Below, one piece after another: positions 33,435 through 44,939 of a stretch of 64,000 nucleotides of DNA (positions are counted from its first letter, which is position 1; every line of letters begins with the position of its first letter). The notes under the pieces are model-generated. The model was not told the origin of the DNA. It was given only the letters and a program-made list of their open reading frames with translations, and made no database searches. Both the position numbers and the translations under genes were made by a program. Source of the stretch: Uloborus plumipes (lineage: Eukaryota; Arthropoda; Arachnida; Araneae; Uloboridae); contig JAXGGA010003928.1 of the NCBI GenBank assembly GCA_038373865.1, positions 1 through 64,000 on the forward strand, read 5' to 3'.

Positions 33435-34601
33435 TCAAATGGCGCTTGAACGCACTGTTACTGAAGAGAAAATATCAGAGCGGTTAACATAATGCACGTC
33501 TTCAAAGAGCGTTAAGTAAATCAATATAGGACAAAATATTACAAGGATAACGCCTCTTTCAACACGAAAAATTCTCCACACCGTCAAAGCATTTTCTTTT
33601 TCACCAACAACTGCCGGTATGTGTTGAGTCAGCATCCCATTTGGGTCTTTCAGTGAATGTTTTGCCTCTTCACACACTTGATTGAGAGCTTCGTTCAATC
33701 GAGCGGCGCTGACTGTCATACCTAAAATAGTACTGATTTGAACAAGGTAAAATATAAGAGGCACTAGCGATGTTGCATAAGCGAAATTAGCATATCTGAT
33801 GATATTAATTGCGGCATATACAGATATTGTGCAATGCATCAAGGAAGTAAACATCAGAAAAGAAAGTTTCGAGTCAAGTAAGCCAATGAATTTCGACACT
33901 TTATCGTAATACTGCCGCAGGTTATACTGAGTTGAAACTTGATCGTTATCTGCAATAGCATGTGCCAAGATAAAAATTCGGGCGTGCGTGCAAGTAAATG
34001 TATAAAATATGCCAAATGTATAAACAGGCATTTCCAAGCATACTTCATAGCACAAAACATAACTTATCAGTAACAGCTGTTCGACCTGTACTTTATTAGC
34101 AGTCATAGAAGACATGTATTGGAATGTAATATATTCACCTGTAATGTGCAAATGAATATTCAGTCCAATTCCAACAATGTATAAGACAATGGTTGCAAAT
34201 CCCCATAACCTTAAAAGAGGTGAATCATATAAAAAGTTTGCATTTGATTTTATTGAAGATGAAACTAACTTGGAAAAATTCAAACATAAACTATACCGGT
34301 GTATTATCATTAATATTAATAGCACTAAACGTACTACAGCAGAAAACAAGAAATAACCTCGCCATATATAAGTTAAAAGTGCATAGAAAAATAACGACAT
34401 TATCACTAGTGCCTTATTCAAAACTTTTATGGCCCTTGTAATAATTGTACTTCTATTAGAATTTGGGAAAATTAAGCTCGTGTGAAAAAGCATCTGTATG
34501 TATTTATAAGGTGAAAGTATATTGGACTCTGGGAGCATTTTTAGAGATCGTCGATGAAGAAACGTTTCAAAAAATACTGGAACACAATTCATGAAATCCA
34601 C
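33435..34601 (-). CDS. Gustatory-receptor-like seven-transmembrane chemoreceptor
   Basis: The 388-residue frame has seven hydrophobic segments at about residues 60-80, 84-104, 131-152, 174-201, 246-269, 276-299 and 350-366, with no signal peptide. The C-terminal block VWRIFRVERGVILVIF then IYLTLFED fits the last helix of the insect-type gustatory receptor superfamily, where the canonical motif is TYhhhhhQF. The long intracellular loop before it (300-345) is charged. Insect GRs have an intracellular N-terminus and form ligand-gated cation channels in chemosensory neurons; the ligand here is unknown. No intron is needed, although an upstream exon cannot be excluded. A second ATG at residue 22 is possible. 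The gene was duplicated with flanks, and the other copy is dead. The subfamily cannot be assigned by eye. Confidence 0.82.
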   Translation of the reverse strand: MDFMNCVPVFFETFLHRRSLKMLPESNILSPYKYIQMLFHTSLIFPNSNRSTIITRAIKVLNKALVIMSLFFYALLTYIWRGYFLFSAVVRLVLLILMIIHRYSLCLNFSKLVSSSIKSNANFLYDSPLLRLWGFATIVLYIVGIGLNIHLHITGEYITFQYMSSMTANKVQVEQLLLISYVLCYEVCLEMPVYTFGIFYTFTCTHARIFILAHAIADNDQVSTQYNLRQYYDKVSKFIGLLDSKLSFLMFTSLMHCTISVYAAINIIRYANFAYATSLVPLIFYLVQISTILGMTVSAARLNEALNQVCEEAKHSLKDPNGMLTQHIPAVVGEKENALTVWRIFRVERGVILVIFCPILIYLTLFEDVHYVNRSDIFSSVTVRSSAI

Positions 34602-35384
34602 AAGACTTCTTGACCGGTTCTATTTCAACTTCTTTGAATCTAATACTATATTTTTCCCCGTTTAGCAATGACCTGAATCTTTCAAAATACAACAGACAGA
34701 AATTTTCAATAAAAATTTCACAGCAGAAAACGCAGTGCCACCCAATTATACAATGGTCTTTCAAAAGTTAAATTTATCATTTATATTCAGTTTGCGCTCT
34801 TTTAATCAGCGATTGAAATAAAAATTGCATTTGGAACTCATTCGGCACTGATATATAATTTCAATAATTCAGTACCATGTCAAAATACTTAAAACACTGG
34901 TTTTGTGAATCAATATAGAAAAAGCTTTTATGTCTTGCTTCGTATCAGTCGCATCATGATACCTTAAATTAACTTAGACCAATAGAAACAACATTTATCT
35001 CAAAATTCTTCGTAAAAATGAAAAATACTTTCTCATGTAATGTCATTTGTATACAATGTAAATATTGAGGCTTTCGCTTTCATATTTATTCTTTTTTTTT
35101 TTTTTTTCATCATAAATCCGAATATATTCCATTTAGAAAATAAGTTCAAGAAATCAATTAGAATGTTTTTATATTTTACTTAAATTACCTTCCCATGAAA
35201 TTATAAATTAATTCTGATGAATTCGAATAAAATTTTAGCGAAATGTCTCTAACGTTGTTTATCGAAAAAACGTTGCAAATGTTTTAAGTTTAGTAACCCC
35301 CTACTTATAAAAGTTTTTTTATAAGTCCGGTATGCGTCGCAGTTTGAGTTACTTTAGTTTAAATTATGGATGTCAAAAAAATAA

Positions 35385-36438
35385 CCCAAGTAGCACACTT
35401 CGTTTTTTAAAGGTTGTAAAATGGTTATTAACGTTGTAACAACCGCTTAAAAACGTTTATAAGGGCGATTCTCTGTAAACTCATCATTTTTCACACGAAA
35501 TCTGTCCGGGCATGGTTTTTGGAAATGTTCGTATAATTATAATACTATTGTTCAGAAAATGAATCTATTACTTTGGTTCGAAAGAGGGCCAATTGAAATT
35601 TGTGTTTTTCTGATAAATCATGATAGGGGGTAAGTTCCCCGCCTAGTATAACTGGGCAGGGGACTGTGCCAGGTGACTGTGTTTTTGCTCTTTGTTGCGT
35701 AATATCTGCAAAACTATTGGAATATAATTAGTTACGAGACTACCAATAAATTTAGGCACAAATCGTGGACATAATAATTAATATGTTTCATAATTAAACT
35801 AATTAACATTAATAAAATCACTTCCCAGAGGACTGTTTTCGCAACGATCACGATGCATACTTTCAGGACAAATGTGGCTCTCGATCTAAACAAAGTGGCG
35901 TTTCAACACCGTTCTCGGCAATTTCGGCAAATTCACACTGATTACTTTAAACTTCATGCCAAAAAAAATTTGCAAGAGTAACAGATTTTTTCTATTGAAG
36001 CTTTGAATTCGTGGCAGGGGACTGTTTGAAAAAACTCCGGACAGAATTTACATGACAATTTCAAGTTTTAGAAATACGTAATTAGACCTTATTTCATAAA
36101 AAACATATAGTTGCATTATTCTATTTTTAGATATTAATTGCCATATTTATGTAGTGTTAATAGGTTTTCTGAAATATTGCCTTGAAGTGTTAAACTATTG
36201 GATTGGGACAGCCAGGGGACTGTAATTTTGGTGCTTAGATAATTTCTAGAAAAAAAAAATTAAATTGTTATCGCTCCAAATGCAATTGGGCCACGAAGTA
36301 TTAATGCTTTACTTGTATTAAGAGCGATAATTACTTTAGTACACTTTATTATTTTCAAAATACTTGGTCTGGACAGCCAATTACCAGTTTACAGAGAATC
36401 GCCCATAAAACGTTTAAAGGTTATTTGTGCTAACTGGG
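35385..36438. mobile_element. Small CCCAAGTAGCACA MITE carrying a second element
   Basis: The outer element has ends CCCAAGTAGCACACTTCG and CCCAGTTAGCACAAATAACC (inverted). The uninterrupted version is at 39705-39811 (107 bp). In this copy a 942-bp element (35463-36404) is inserted in the middle. The outer flanks are TAA and TTA, not a clean duplication. Confidence 0.75.
35463..36404. mobile_element. 942-bp TIR element with recurring AGGGGACTGT words
   Basis: Perfect 19-bp inverted repeats GGGCGATTCTCTGTAAACT (35463-35481 and 36386-36404) are flanked by ATAA on both sides (35459-35462, 36405-36408). The 107-bp MITE at 39705 supplies the empty site. CAGGGGACTGT or a close variant occurs near 35657, 35825, 36014 and 36212, spaced about 170-200 bases. 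No protein frame was recognised. I cannot name the superfamily; a 3-4-bp AT-rich duplication would be compatible with PIF/Harbinger. Confidence 0.78.
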
Positions 36439-36745
36439 TTATATATCGTGGACAAGAAATTTCTTATCTCTAACGTTAATAGAATTATAACTAGAGATAT
36501 ACTGACGTATCCCTTAATTTTTTTCAAGGCTGGCGGTACAAATTATATTCCACATCTTCTCAGATTCCAGTTGCGTGATCGGATATTTTTTTTTTTTTTT
36601 TTAATTTTGAAAAAATATCAAAGCTTTTATTTTTTTCAATTTTAAACATGTGTCACAAAAACAAGTTATTTATCAATGATTTTATTTTTGGTTAAAAAAA
36701 AAAAAACGTTGTACAGGTAAGGTAACTTTTTGTCAAATATTTTTT

Positions 36746-37774
36746 TCCATTATTAGTTATATATGTATAAACTTAATGTTAGACTTTACACCAACAAAAA
36801 CTTGTTAATATTGTGCACTTTGTACCTAATGATTATATTTTACATCATGATTTGATAGAACTATGCTAATTATTTCATTATTCAACATTAACTATTGGAT
36901 GTGTTCTTTTTTTTTCGCTTGAGCTGAGTGGATATGTATTTTTTGCATGTACTAGGTTGGGATATGTTCTCTTTCGCCTGGTCATTTTGTTTTCTCAATT
37001 TATCTCAATAGCTGCAAATATAACTAGATGGTGATTGTTAAAAAAAGCCGATGTTAAACTCACAAAATACTCTACGCAACATAGACTTTTTTTCTCGCAA
37101 AGTTACAACAACAGAGTTGTTGTATAACGTGAAAAAAATTGTGCTATTAAAATCAGAATGCAAAAAAAAAAAAAATCTCTTCAACTTTAACGATTATCGT
37201 GACTTTCTCGTCCTTTTAGCTTTTTCAAAAACTCACAATCAGAATTGTTCCCTTATAGATTTTCTACTAGTTAGGATCTAGTTAAAACAAACTGGTTAGA
37301 TCACCACCACGATTCTCCTTTAGACTTTGATTTTCAACTTTTTAGCTGTGATACTTAACCTTGTTGCTTTCAATTAAGTAAGGTGCATAAAAAAACTTTT
37401 TACACACTGGATTCACTTTTGCTTTACGGTTAAAAATGCTATAGTTAACATTGAATCCATGCGGTTTCGGCTTAGTGTCAAGATTATTAGTCTGCTTTAG
37501 TCTTTTTGTCTTAACATTACTAAAATTCAAGTAAGAGCTTAGTCTGAGTTCAAAGCACTTTAACCGTTTATAGTTATGGGGGCATGGTATGAAAGAGTTG
37601 CATCACAGTGAAGCACTGCACTTTTGTATTTTCTTTTTTGCTCGCTCACACCAACACTCGCACCAACACTTTTAAGCGTTTTCTAAAACCAACATTACCC
37701 TCTTGCACGCTAATAAATCTCTTATCATCTACTTTTAACTATACACAATTTTAGATTCATTTAGGGGCGGGTGG
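36746..37774. other. No feature recognised
   Basis: AT-rich sequence beyond the duplicated block. Short frames at 37051-37281 (+) and 37342-37530 (-) show no recognisable domain. Confidence 0.45.
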
Positions 37775-38105
37775 AGCACACGTGAACAAAAATGAATTTT
37801 TTATATTTTTTTCATTATTAATTTGAGATATAAACGATACAAGTGCTATACATGAACAATCAAAAATTTGCTAATATTTTCATCCAGTTACGTCCTTTCT
37901 TCAACACTGTACCTCAGAACCAGACTAACGTAAGTCCATTTTCGTCATTTTTCAGTAGAGGGGAAAAACGATGTATTCGACAATCGTTTTTCCCCTCTAC
38001 CGAAAAATGACGAAAATGGAGTTACGTTAGTCTGGTTCTGAGGTACAGAACAGTGAATTCCAGCTAAAAAATAGTCTAAAATATGTTGAATTTCGTTCAC
38101 ATCAT
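37775..38105. repeat. Direct repeat, left member (right member 38632-38790)
   Basis: The words AATTTGAGATATAAA, GATACAAGTGCT, TTGCTAATATTTTCATCCAG and GTGAATTCCAGC occur in the same order in both members. The left member alone contains the MITE at 37907-38048. The two members flank the Helentron-like copy C. Confidence 0.82.
37907..38048. mobile_element. 142-bp foldback MITE with an observable empty site
   Basis: The ends CTGTACCTCAGAACCAGACT and their complement extend into arms of about 65 bases with a loop of about 10 bases. AACA lies on both sides (37903-37906, 38049-38052). The sister sequence at about 38725-38750 lacks the element and has a single AACA, confirming insertion and a 4-bp duplication. 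Confidence 0.9.
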
Positions 38106-38145
38106 TTTTCATACCAAGCTTCTAGCTTGGTATGAAAAATGATGT
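38099..38145. repeat. 47-bp near-perfect palindrome
   Basis: CACATCATTTTTCATACCAAGCT and AGCTTGGTATGAAAAATGATGTG are perfect 23-base complements separated by TCT or less. It marks the junction between the left direct repeat and Helentron-like copy C, and probably formed when that copy was truncated. Confidence 0.9.
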
Positions 38146-38625
38146 GTAGGCTCTGAGCCTCAATCATGTAGGCTCTGAGCATGGTCTAGTTGTGCACCTC
38201 TCCTTGTGGTTGCATTCGAATGTTCCCAATGGGGTGTTTTACCCCTTTTTGGGGGAAAATCAGTGTTAATTTCAATACAGACTCAAGTGATATGAATTGG
38301 CGCGACCACTTGGCGATATGTCGCCAAGCTTTTGGTCGCCAAGTGTTTGACGCCAACTTGGCGACAAATTTGGCGAAAAAATTATTTTTTGAATTTGGGT
38401 TCAACTTGGCGCTATTGGCAATATTTTGCGAAAAATTCACTGAATGATATTAAAATCAGCCAATATTTAGAAAATTAACCATTGTAAAACATTTTTTGCA
38501 TTGTTTCGTGGCAGATTAGGGGAGTAAATATTTGAATTGTTACCTTGCTCACTCCAAGCACTTTTTTTAACACTTCAGGCAACTACTAAGAAATTACACG
38601 TAAAAGGAAGTAGTGTGGGGTCCAT
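38120..38625 (-). mobile_element. Helentron-like repeat, copy C (3'-truncated)
   Basis: Read on minus, it starts ATGGACCCCACACTACTTCC at 38625 and follows copies A and B, with the TTGGCGA/TCGCCAA block at 38305-38370. It stops around the CATACCAAGCTAGAAG word, so the 3' hairpin is missing. Confidence 0.78.
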
Positions 38626-38790
38626 ACCATATTTTTTTTTCATTATTAATTTGAGATATAAAAGATACAAGTGCTGTACATGATCAATCAAACATTTGCT
38701 AATATTTTCATCCAGTTACCTCCTTTCTTCAACAGTGAATTCCAGCCAAAAAAAATTGTCTAAAATATGTTTAATTTTATTCACATCTGC

Positions 38791-38982
38791 CCCGCTGGTA
38801 GAGGGCAGTTGTAAACACACCTGGCGCAAATAAGCGCGGATACTTAAATGGCATAAAAGACGACTAAGCATATTCTTAAGTTTCTGTTTATTACACGTTA
38901 ACAAACATTTACAGTGAAAATATCAAGGTATGTAGCAAGAAATCGCCCCTAAGCCAAAGCTAAGGCAGAAACATGAAATGTA
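38791..38982. other. No feature recognised
   Basis: Short AT-rich spacer. Nothing specific seen. Confidence 0.35.
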
Positions 38983-39174
38983 CCGCCAACTCAGTTATTC
39001 CATCCAAGGACTGCAGTTTCGGGCTTATTGGTACTCGTCAGAATAGATTTTTTTTTTTGGCACTCTACTTCTTTAAGAATATTTCTGCCTCCAGATCGGT
39101 TAATCCTATTCCTGGCTGACTAGTGCCAATAGGCTCGGAACTGCAGTCCTTGAATGGAATAACTGAGTTGGCGG
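38983..39174. mobile_element. 192-bp MITE, TA target, inverted arms of about 65 bp
   Basis: The ends CCGCCAACTCAGTTATTCCA are perfect inverted repeats. The arms continue through AAGGACTGCAGTT against AACTGCAGTCCTT. TA flanks both sides. No coding sequence. Confidence 0.9.
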
Positions 39175-39176
39175 TA

Positions 39177-39704
39177 TATTGCACATCAAGGTATGTATTC
39201 AACATGATTAATTAATCCAATTCAACGAACATTGTATCCTTCAAAATTTCCAGAAAAAGAAACAGAAGATACAGCTCGACATGTGCCACCTGAAATTGTA
39301 AATGGTGGTAATTTTAGCTGATATCATTAGTGTTTATTACCATCGATGTATCAGCTGTTTTTGGAAACATAAAAGTTTCATTCTTCTGCTTCCTCGTGAA
39401 CTTCACATATGCTTCATCACTCTCCATTTTCTCAATATCGTCAACATAATGAATTGTTGCCTTTTTTTTGGGGGGGGGTGAATTTCACAAAGTCATTCAC
39501 AGCTAAAAGGTTTAGCAAGTTCTAAATTTCTTTTCATTCCATTTCTTTCAGATATTTATTAAATATTGAGTATTGAAACTTTTAATCATTCAATATTTCT
39601 TAACTAGACTGTTCAATATTTTTTTAAAATTGACAATTTTTGAAATTGAAATCACTGAATACCATTATGGGGCACATGTGAACTGTTCACATCTGCCCCA
39701 ACAT
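39177..39704. other. No feature recognised
   Basis: AT-rich. A GGGGGGGGG run at 39471-39478. No gene or terminal repeat recognised. Confidence 0.4.
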
Positions 39705-39811
39705 CCCAAGTAGCACACTTCGTTTTTTAAAGGTTGTAAAATGGTTATTAACGTTGTAGCAACCGCTTAAAAACGTTAATAAACGTTTAAAGGTTATTTG
39801 TGCTACCTGGG
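39705..39811. mobile_element. 107-bp CCCAAGTAGCACA MITE (uninterrupted copy)
   Basis: The ends CCCAAGTAGCACAC and CCCAGGTAGCACAA are inverted. The interior repeats AACGTT and AAAGGTT words and is almost identical to the outer element at 35385-36438. Confidence 0.8.
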
Positions 39812-40222
39812 ACCATATGTTCACTTGCGCCCCTTATCTCAACTTAGGCGTAATTTGATTTAAAAAAACTTCATTTCTTAGCAGTTAAAAAAAAAACATG
39901 GTACATAAAAACTTTACTTTATTAATCCCACTTTAAGATAAATAAAGTTCAAATCAAAAAAATAAATAAATCGTTTTGGATGTGTTTTTACTCCGAGAAC
40001 AGGAACATAAGTTTACTGCACCTTCTAAAACAGAAGATCTTCTGATAACTAAAAAAGAAAAAGGTTTGGATCTTTGAAATTTCAGGCAGGACATAGTATT
40101 CGTACTACCATCTATATAAATTTTTTTTCAGATTTTTCTCTTCATGTCAACTGGGTAAAATATCGTTTGTTCAGATGTGCCCCATGTTTACATGTGCCCC
40201 CTCTCCCCTACTGGTACTAAAC
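39812..40222. other. No feature recognised
   Basis: AT-rich. The words GGGGCACATGTG (39669-39680) and GCCCC(A/C)TGTTTACATGTGCCCC (40179-40200) lie on either side of the small MITE and may be ends of a decayed element. This was not resolved. Confidence 0.4.
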
Positions 40223-40440
40223 ACTGCCTATACTAGAATGCAACTTAACTTGGCACTGACGTCACTACGAGCGGAGCCAATAAGAACTCACAAGCAATCA
40301 GCGATCTCCTCTTATTCGCCAAGTAGGCTGTGACGTTTTATCTAGCTCGTTTTTCATAGGCTAACTTCACGCTGACGTCACGATGTTTTTGTCAAGAAAC
40401 GTTGCATTTTAGTATTGTGTAACCTCACAATATGCTTCAC
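40223..40440. mobile_element. MITE-like element with a TGACGTCA core
   Basis: The ends ACTAGAATGCAACTTAAC and ACTAAAATGCAACGTTTC are imperfect inverted repeats. The core between about 40252 and 40410 (GCACTGACGTCACTACG to ACGCTGACGTCACGATG) is almost identical to 62757-62915, which has different ends. TGACGTCA is a perfect CRE palindrome and occurs twice. Confidence 0.62.
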
Positions 40441-40751
40441 TAAAACACAATAACGCAACACAAACAAAAAAAAAAACCTGTTACAATGCGAGAGTCACAT
40501 GACCAAACTGCAGCTTTCCATTGGCTGAAGCAGATCGCAGTGGATTTGTTCTTGTTTGCTCAGGACACATGTATGGGTATGTTTTTTTGTTTACAGAACG
40601 TTACTTTCAGTGCTATAAACTAAAAGGATATCAGTTTTTGAGGTGAAATCGAAGACACTACCTTATAAAAATAAGGCTGACAAATAAAAATCACTCATTA
40701 CCTCAATTTTGTATATTTGTGGATATGTTTGCTTTTAAAAAGCAACTCCTC

Positions 40752-42617
40752 ATGTATAAGTATATGTATGGAATGTATACCACAACGCAGAACACCGAAA
40801 CAGCGTTTTGTACCGCAGCTTTTGAGTTCCTCATGGACGATATCAAATGACGCTTGAACACATTGTTATAAATAATAGAAAAAATATCAGAGCTATTCAA
40901 CATAATGCACGTCTTCAAAGAGAGTTAAGTAAATCAATATGGGGCAAAATATTATGAGGATAACGATTCTTTCAACACGAAAAATTCTCCACACCGTCAA
41001 AGCATTTCCTTTTTCACCAACAACTGCTGCTATGTGTTGAGTCAGCATCTCATTTGGGTCTTTCAGTGAATGTTTTGCCTCTACACACACTTGATGGAGA
41101 GCTTCGTTCAATCGAGCGGTGCTGACTGTCATACCTAAACTAGTACTGATTTGAACAAGGCAAAACATAAGAGGCACTAGCGATGTTGCATGAGCGAACG
41201 TAGCATATCTGATGATATTAATTGCATCATATACGGATATTGAGCTATGCATCAAGGAAGTAAACATGAGAAAAGAAAGTTTCGAGTCAAGTAAGCCAAT
41301 GAATTTCGACACTTTATCATAATACTGCACCAGGTTATACTGAGTTGAAACTTGATCGTTGTCTGCAATAACATGTGCCAAGATAAAAATTCGGGCGTGC
41401 GTGCAAGTAAATGTATAAAATATGCCAAATGTATAAACAGGCATTTCCAAGCATACTTTATAGCACAAAACATAACTTATCAGTAACAGCTGTTCGACCT
41501 GTACTTTATTAGCAGTCATAGAAGGCCGGTGTGTTATCATTAATATCAAAAGTACCTATATATAATATCTAAATGTACTACAGCAGAGAACGGTGAATCA
41601 TCCCGCCACATGTAAGTTAAAAGTGCATAGAAAATAATGGCACCAACACTAATGCCTTTTTCAAAATTTTCAGAGCCCTTGTAATAATTGCATTTCCAAT
41701 TGTAGAATGTTCTTTCAAAAATTAAATGGATCATCTATATTCGGTTTGAGATTTTTTTAATCAAGAACTGAAATACAATTGTGTTTGCAACAGTTATCCG
41801 GCATTGAAATATAATTGCAGCAATTCAAGTAACTTAAAAACACTTATTGTGGATCAATATGGAAAAATCTTTTGTCTTGCTTCGTACCAATCACATCATG
41901 ACGCCTTGAATTAACTCAGCCCAATAGAAACAACATTTATCTCAAAATCCTTTGTACAAAATAAAAAATTATTTATTATGTAATATGATTTATATGCAAT
42001 GTAAATATTGGGGCTTTCGCTTTCATATTTATTCAGTTATTCATCATAAATCTGTATATATTGTATTTAGAACACAAATTCAAAAAATCAATAAGAATAT
42101 TTTAATATTTCACTGAAATTACCTTCGAATAAATTTATGAATTAATTCTGACGAATTCGGATGAAATTTTAGCGAACTGATTCTAACGTTGTTTATCAAA
42201 AAACAGCTTAAAATGTTTTAAGCGTAGTAACCTTTACTTGTAAAAGTTATTTAAAAAGTCCGATGAGCGTCACTGTTTGAATTGTTGTCAAAATGAGTAC
42301 ATACCGTGGATAAGAAATTTATACCGAGCAATTTCTTATCTCTAGCATGAATAAAATAATAACTAGAGATAAACCAAATAAATATTTAAGTTGATTAACT
42401 CTTTCAAAGCTGGTGTTACAAAATATGCCCCATATTTTCTATGACTCCAGTTGCTTGGTGGGCTATTAATTGAACCAAAATTTAAAACATTTTCCACAAA
42501 TTTGAATGAAACAATTTAATGCATTTGTTTAATAACACATTAAAAACCAATGGAGGTTTTTTTTTCTTTCGAAAAGAAAAACAGTATACAGGTAAGGTAA
42601 TGTTTTGACAAATATTT
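40752..42617. repeat. Duplicated receptor block, member 2 (partner 33348-36745)
   Basis: Same orientation as member 1, about 7.4 kb away. It lacks the MITE insertions of member 1 and so gives the ancestral arrangement upstream of the receptor. Confidence 0.8.
40893..41734 (-). pseudogene. Truncated gustatory-receptor-like paralogue
   Basis: The frame 40893-41549 (218 residues) aligns with residues 165-372 of the intact receptor, including TANKVQVEQLLLISYV and WRIFRVER. Two deletions are apparent. One removes about 180 bases (equivalent to about 34113-34292; most of the second and the third helix). Another removes about 290 bases (equivalent to about 34455-34748; the N-terminus with its start). 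The residual 41546-41734 frame matches the region around the first helix (FYALLTYMW) but shifts. A one-base insertion shifts the frame and brings a stop just after HYVE. The gene cannot encode a seven-helix receptor. Confidence 0.85.
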
Positions 42618-42920
42618 CTGTAGCTGAAAGAGTTAATAAAATTAATCTCAAACGCTTTTAAGTAGCAACGGCACGAAGCGCAGTTTGGCTAATTCGCCAA
42701 ATACCGAAGCTTCGGTTGATATACATATTTAACTTTTTAACTTTAGCACACAATAGATGAATATAAAATCATATCATGCTCCATGTGTTTTAATATAGGA
42801 CATGCACCATTTTCAGTTCAGTGTCATTTTTGTATTAGTTTAATTAATTGATGTATTTATTTCTCATTTTTCACTGGAAATATATTTTCCTACCTTATTA
42901 CATAATAAGGTATTTTTCAC

Positions 42921-43660
42921 AATTGAAGACTTGTTGTAGAAAGCACTGTAAGTGCCAGGATGGTCAATTTTTATTTTCTTATGCCAAAACATTGTATGTT
43001 CCAATTGGAATCCTGCTGAAAAAACTGAATGTGCCAAACTTTGTTCTGAAGTTTACAAAATAAATCCAAAGATTTCACCACCAGTATGTGCCAGCTTAGC
43101 TCTGTGGAGATCACTGTAAGTGCCAGGTCTAATATTATTGAGTAAACAGCTGCATAGTCAGTCTGCGTAAAATAAACTCTTAAATACTTTGGAAAGAAGA
43201 CAGTTATTTCATCAACTAATAGATATTTTTCAAAGACTTTAGAAAGAAGACAGTGTTATTTCATTAACTAATAAATATTTTATTTCACAAAGACTTTCTC
43301 ATTTTTTCTTCAAATAGAACCTTTCTTGATATTCACTGTTTTCAGTTATTGTGGATGCATGGCACATAAAACGTTTCTCACAAAACTATAGGGTTGGCGC
43401 ATTCATTGTTATCAACCAAATGCTATAAGCACTTTCATTGTTCTCCACAAATTTTAATGATAAAATTGGCTTATTTCAGAAAGTAGTGTAAAAATAATCA
43501 AAAAAATTATCAAATACTTACATTCTCATACAATAGTAACAAACTTGTGATTGTTGATTGGTAAAAATACGAAAAGAAGCTAAAGTTTTAGTTTTTTGGC
43601 TTTTCTGATAATTTTAATTTTTGGCACTTACAGTGTTGTCTACAATAAGTCTTCAATTAT
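42921..43660. mobile_element. 740-bp TIR element
   Basis: The left end AATTGAAGACTTGTTGTAGA and right end AATTGAAGACTTATTGTAGA are inverted repeats extending to CACTGTAAGTGCC. The latter word recurs internally at 43110. A direct repeat of about 58 bases built on GAAAGAAGACAG lies at 43190-43300. The target duplication is not clear. No transposase. Confidence 0.65.
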
Positions 43661-44751
43661 AATTTTAAAAAGAATATTCACAGTATAACTTAATCTAGGC
43701 CGTATCACACCTCGTGATTCGGCCAAACCAAAGTTTCGTTCCATTTCAACTCTTAGGCATCAGTTTTCAATTACTAAAATGGTTTTAAATAAAGCTGTTC
43801 TCTTTTGATAATTAGATTTTCAGAATTAAATTTAAGTACAAAGCATACTACGTATGCGAAGACGAAATATTTTATTCAGAGAAATAAATATCCACTTATG
43901 CTGAAATGCAGTCCTCTTACTATTTAAATACACTAAAAGAGCTCTTTTAAATCGTTGAAAACACGTTCTTTTTGTGTAAATTCTTTTCTAAATTAACAGT
44001 GCCCATAATTTCAATATATAACACTTTTGTCTTTTATTTAGCCTCTACACTGAGTTTTGAATACTTTATTTTATTGCGAATATCTTCAAGTCACGAAATT
44101 CATCCACATAAAGCACTCCCTTGTGATTCTAAAAATCATTTTCCAAGCAGATTGAAGCAAATTGAATTCAAATATACGCTTTCAATAAATAAAAAACGTC
44201 ATTTATAGATAAATAAATCCTAACCTTTTCATAAATACTGCAATTGAATTCACCTAGGATTTAAATAAACCATGCTCAACGTTTCTATTCGAAAATAATG
44301 ACTATTAAATTTTTCCTTTGGTTCCAGTTTTTAAAATCAACGAGTTAAAGCACTGATTTCAACAACAAATCCTACGCAGAACTAAAATTATACTACTTTA
44401 CATAACATGAAGTTCAATTTTCTAACATCAGTTAAATCTCTTCTTCAGTTGGCTCAGTCTGAAAATTATTTTAAGTGTATTATTTCGACAACTAGAGTCA
44501 TTTTCTGGAAAAAAAAAATAAACAAAATATGTTTCTTCATGCAAAACAAAAGCTATTATTTAGTTTCGAAATATTTTTTTTAATTTTTTTTTTTTTTTTT
44601 TTTTTTTTTTTGAAAACTATCGGTATAGAATCATTTCAGTAAATTTCAACTATTACGAGAGCGTCTCTATAACTGATGAGACACTGAGTGAAAACAAATA
44701 AAGAACAATATAGTTTCAGAACATTCTGCAAAAATCAAAAAATTACAGTTG
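43661..44751. other. No feature recognised
   Basis: AT-rich DNA with a long T run at 44577-44611. The frame at 43972-44208 has no recognisable domain. Confidence 0.45.
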
Positions 44752-44925
44752 GCCCTGCTCAAACGAATACTGTCGGTTCCAGGAACTATTATTCGATTAA
44801 ACGGGGTATTCGATTAAGCGAGGTTCTTTAACATTACGTCTATGGCATCAGTTCCGAGATATTTTATTCGTATAAGCGGGGTATTCGTTTATCCGTTACC
44901 CGATTAAGCGGGGACGACAATATTT
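44752..44925. repeat. Solo arm of the 4926-5946 element family
   Basis: Shares AACGAATACTGTCGGTTCC and CGTATAAGCGGGGTATTCG with the right arm at 5758-5946, in the same orientation. No opposing arm was found. Confidence 0.7.
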
Positions 44926-44939
44926 ACTAACACACTCTA

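Larger units (their letters stand above)
33348..36745. repeat. Duplicated receptor block, member 1 (partner 40752-42617)
   Basis: The coding part and about 2 kb on its upstream side (higher coordinates) align in the same orientation with 40752-42617. Shared words include AACGTTGTTTATC (35253 and 42190), TTTCTTATCTCTA (36458 and 42337) and ACAGGTAAGGTAA (36714 and 42590). The two MITE insertions at 35385-36438 are present only in this member, so they came after the duplication. Confidence 0.82.
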
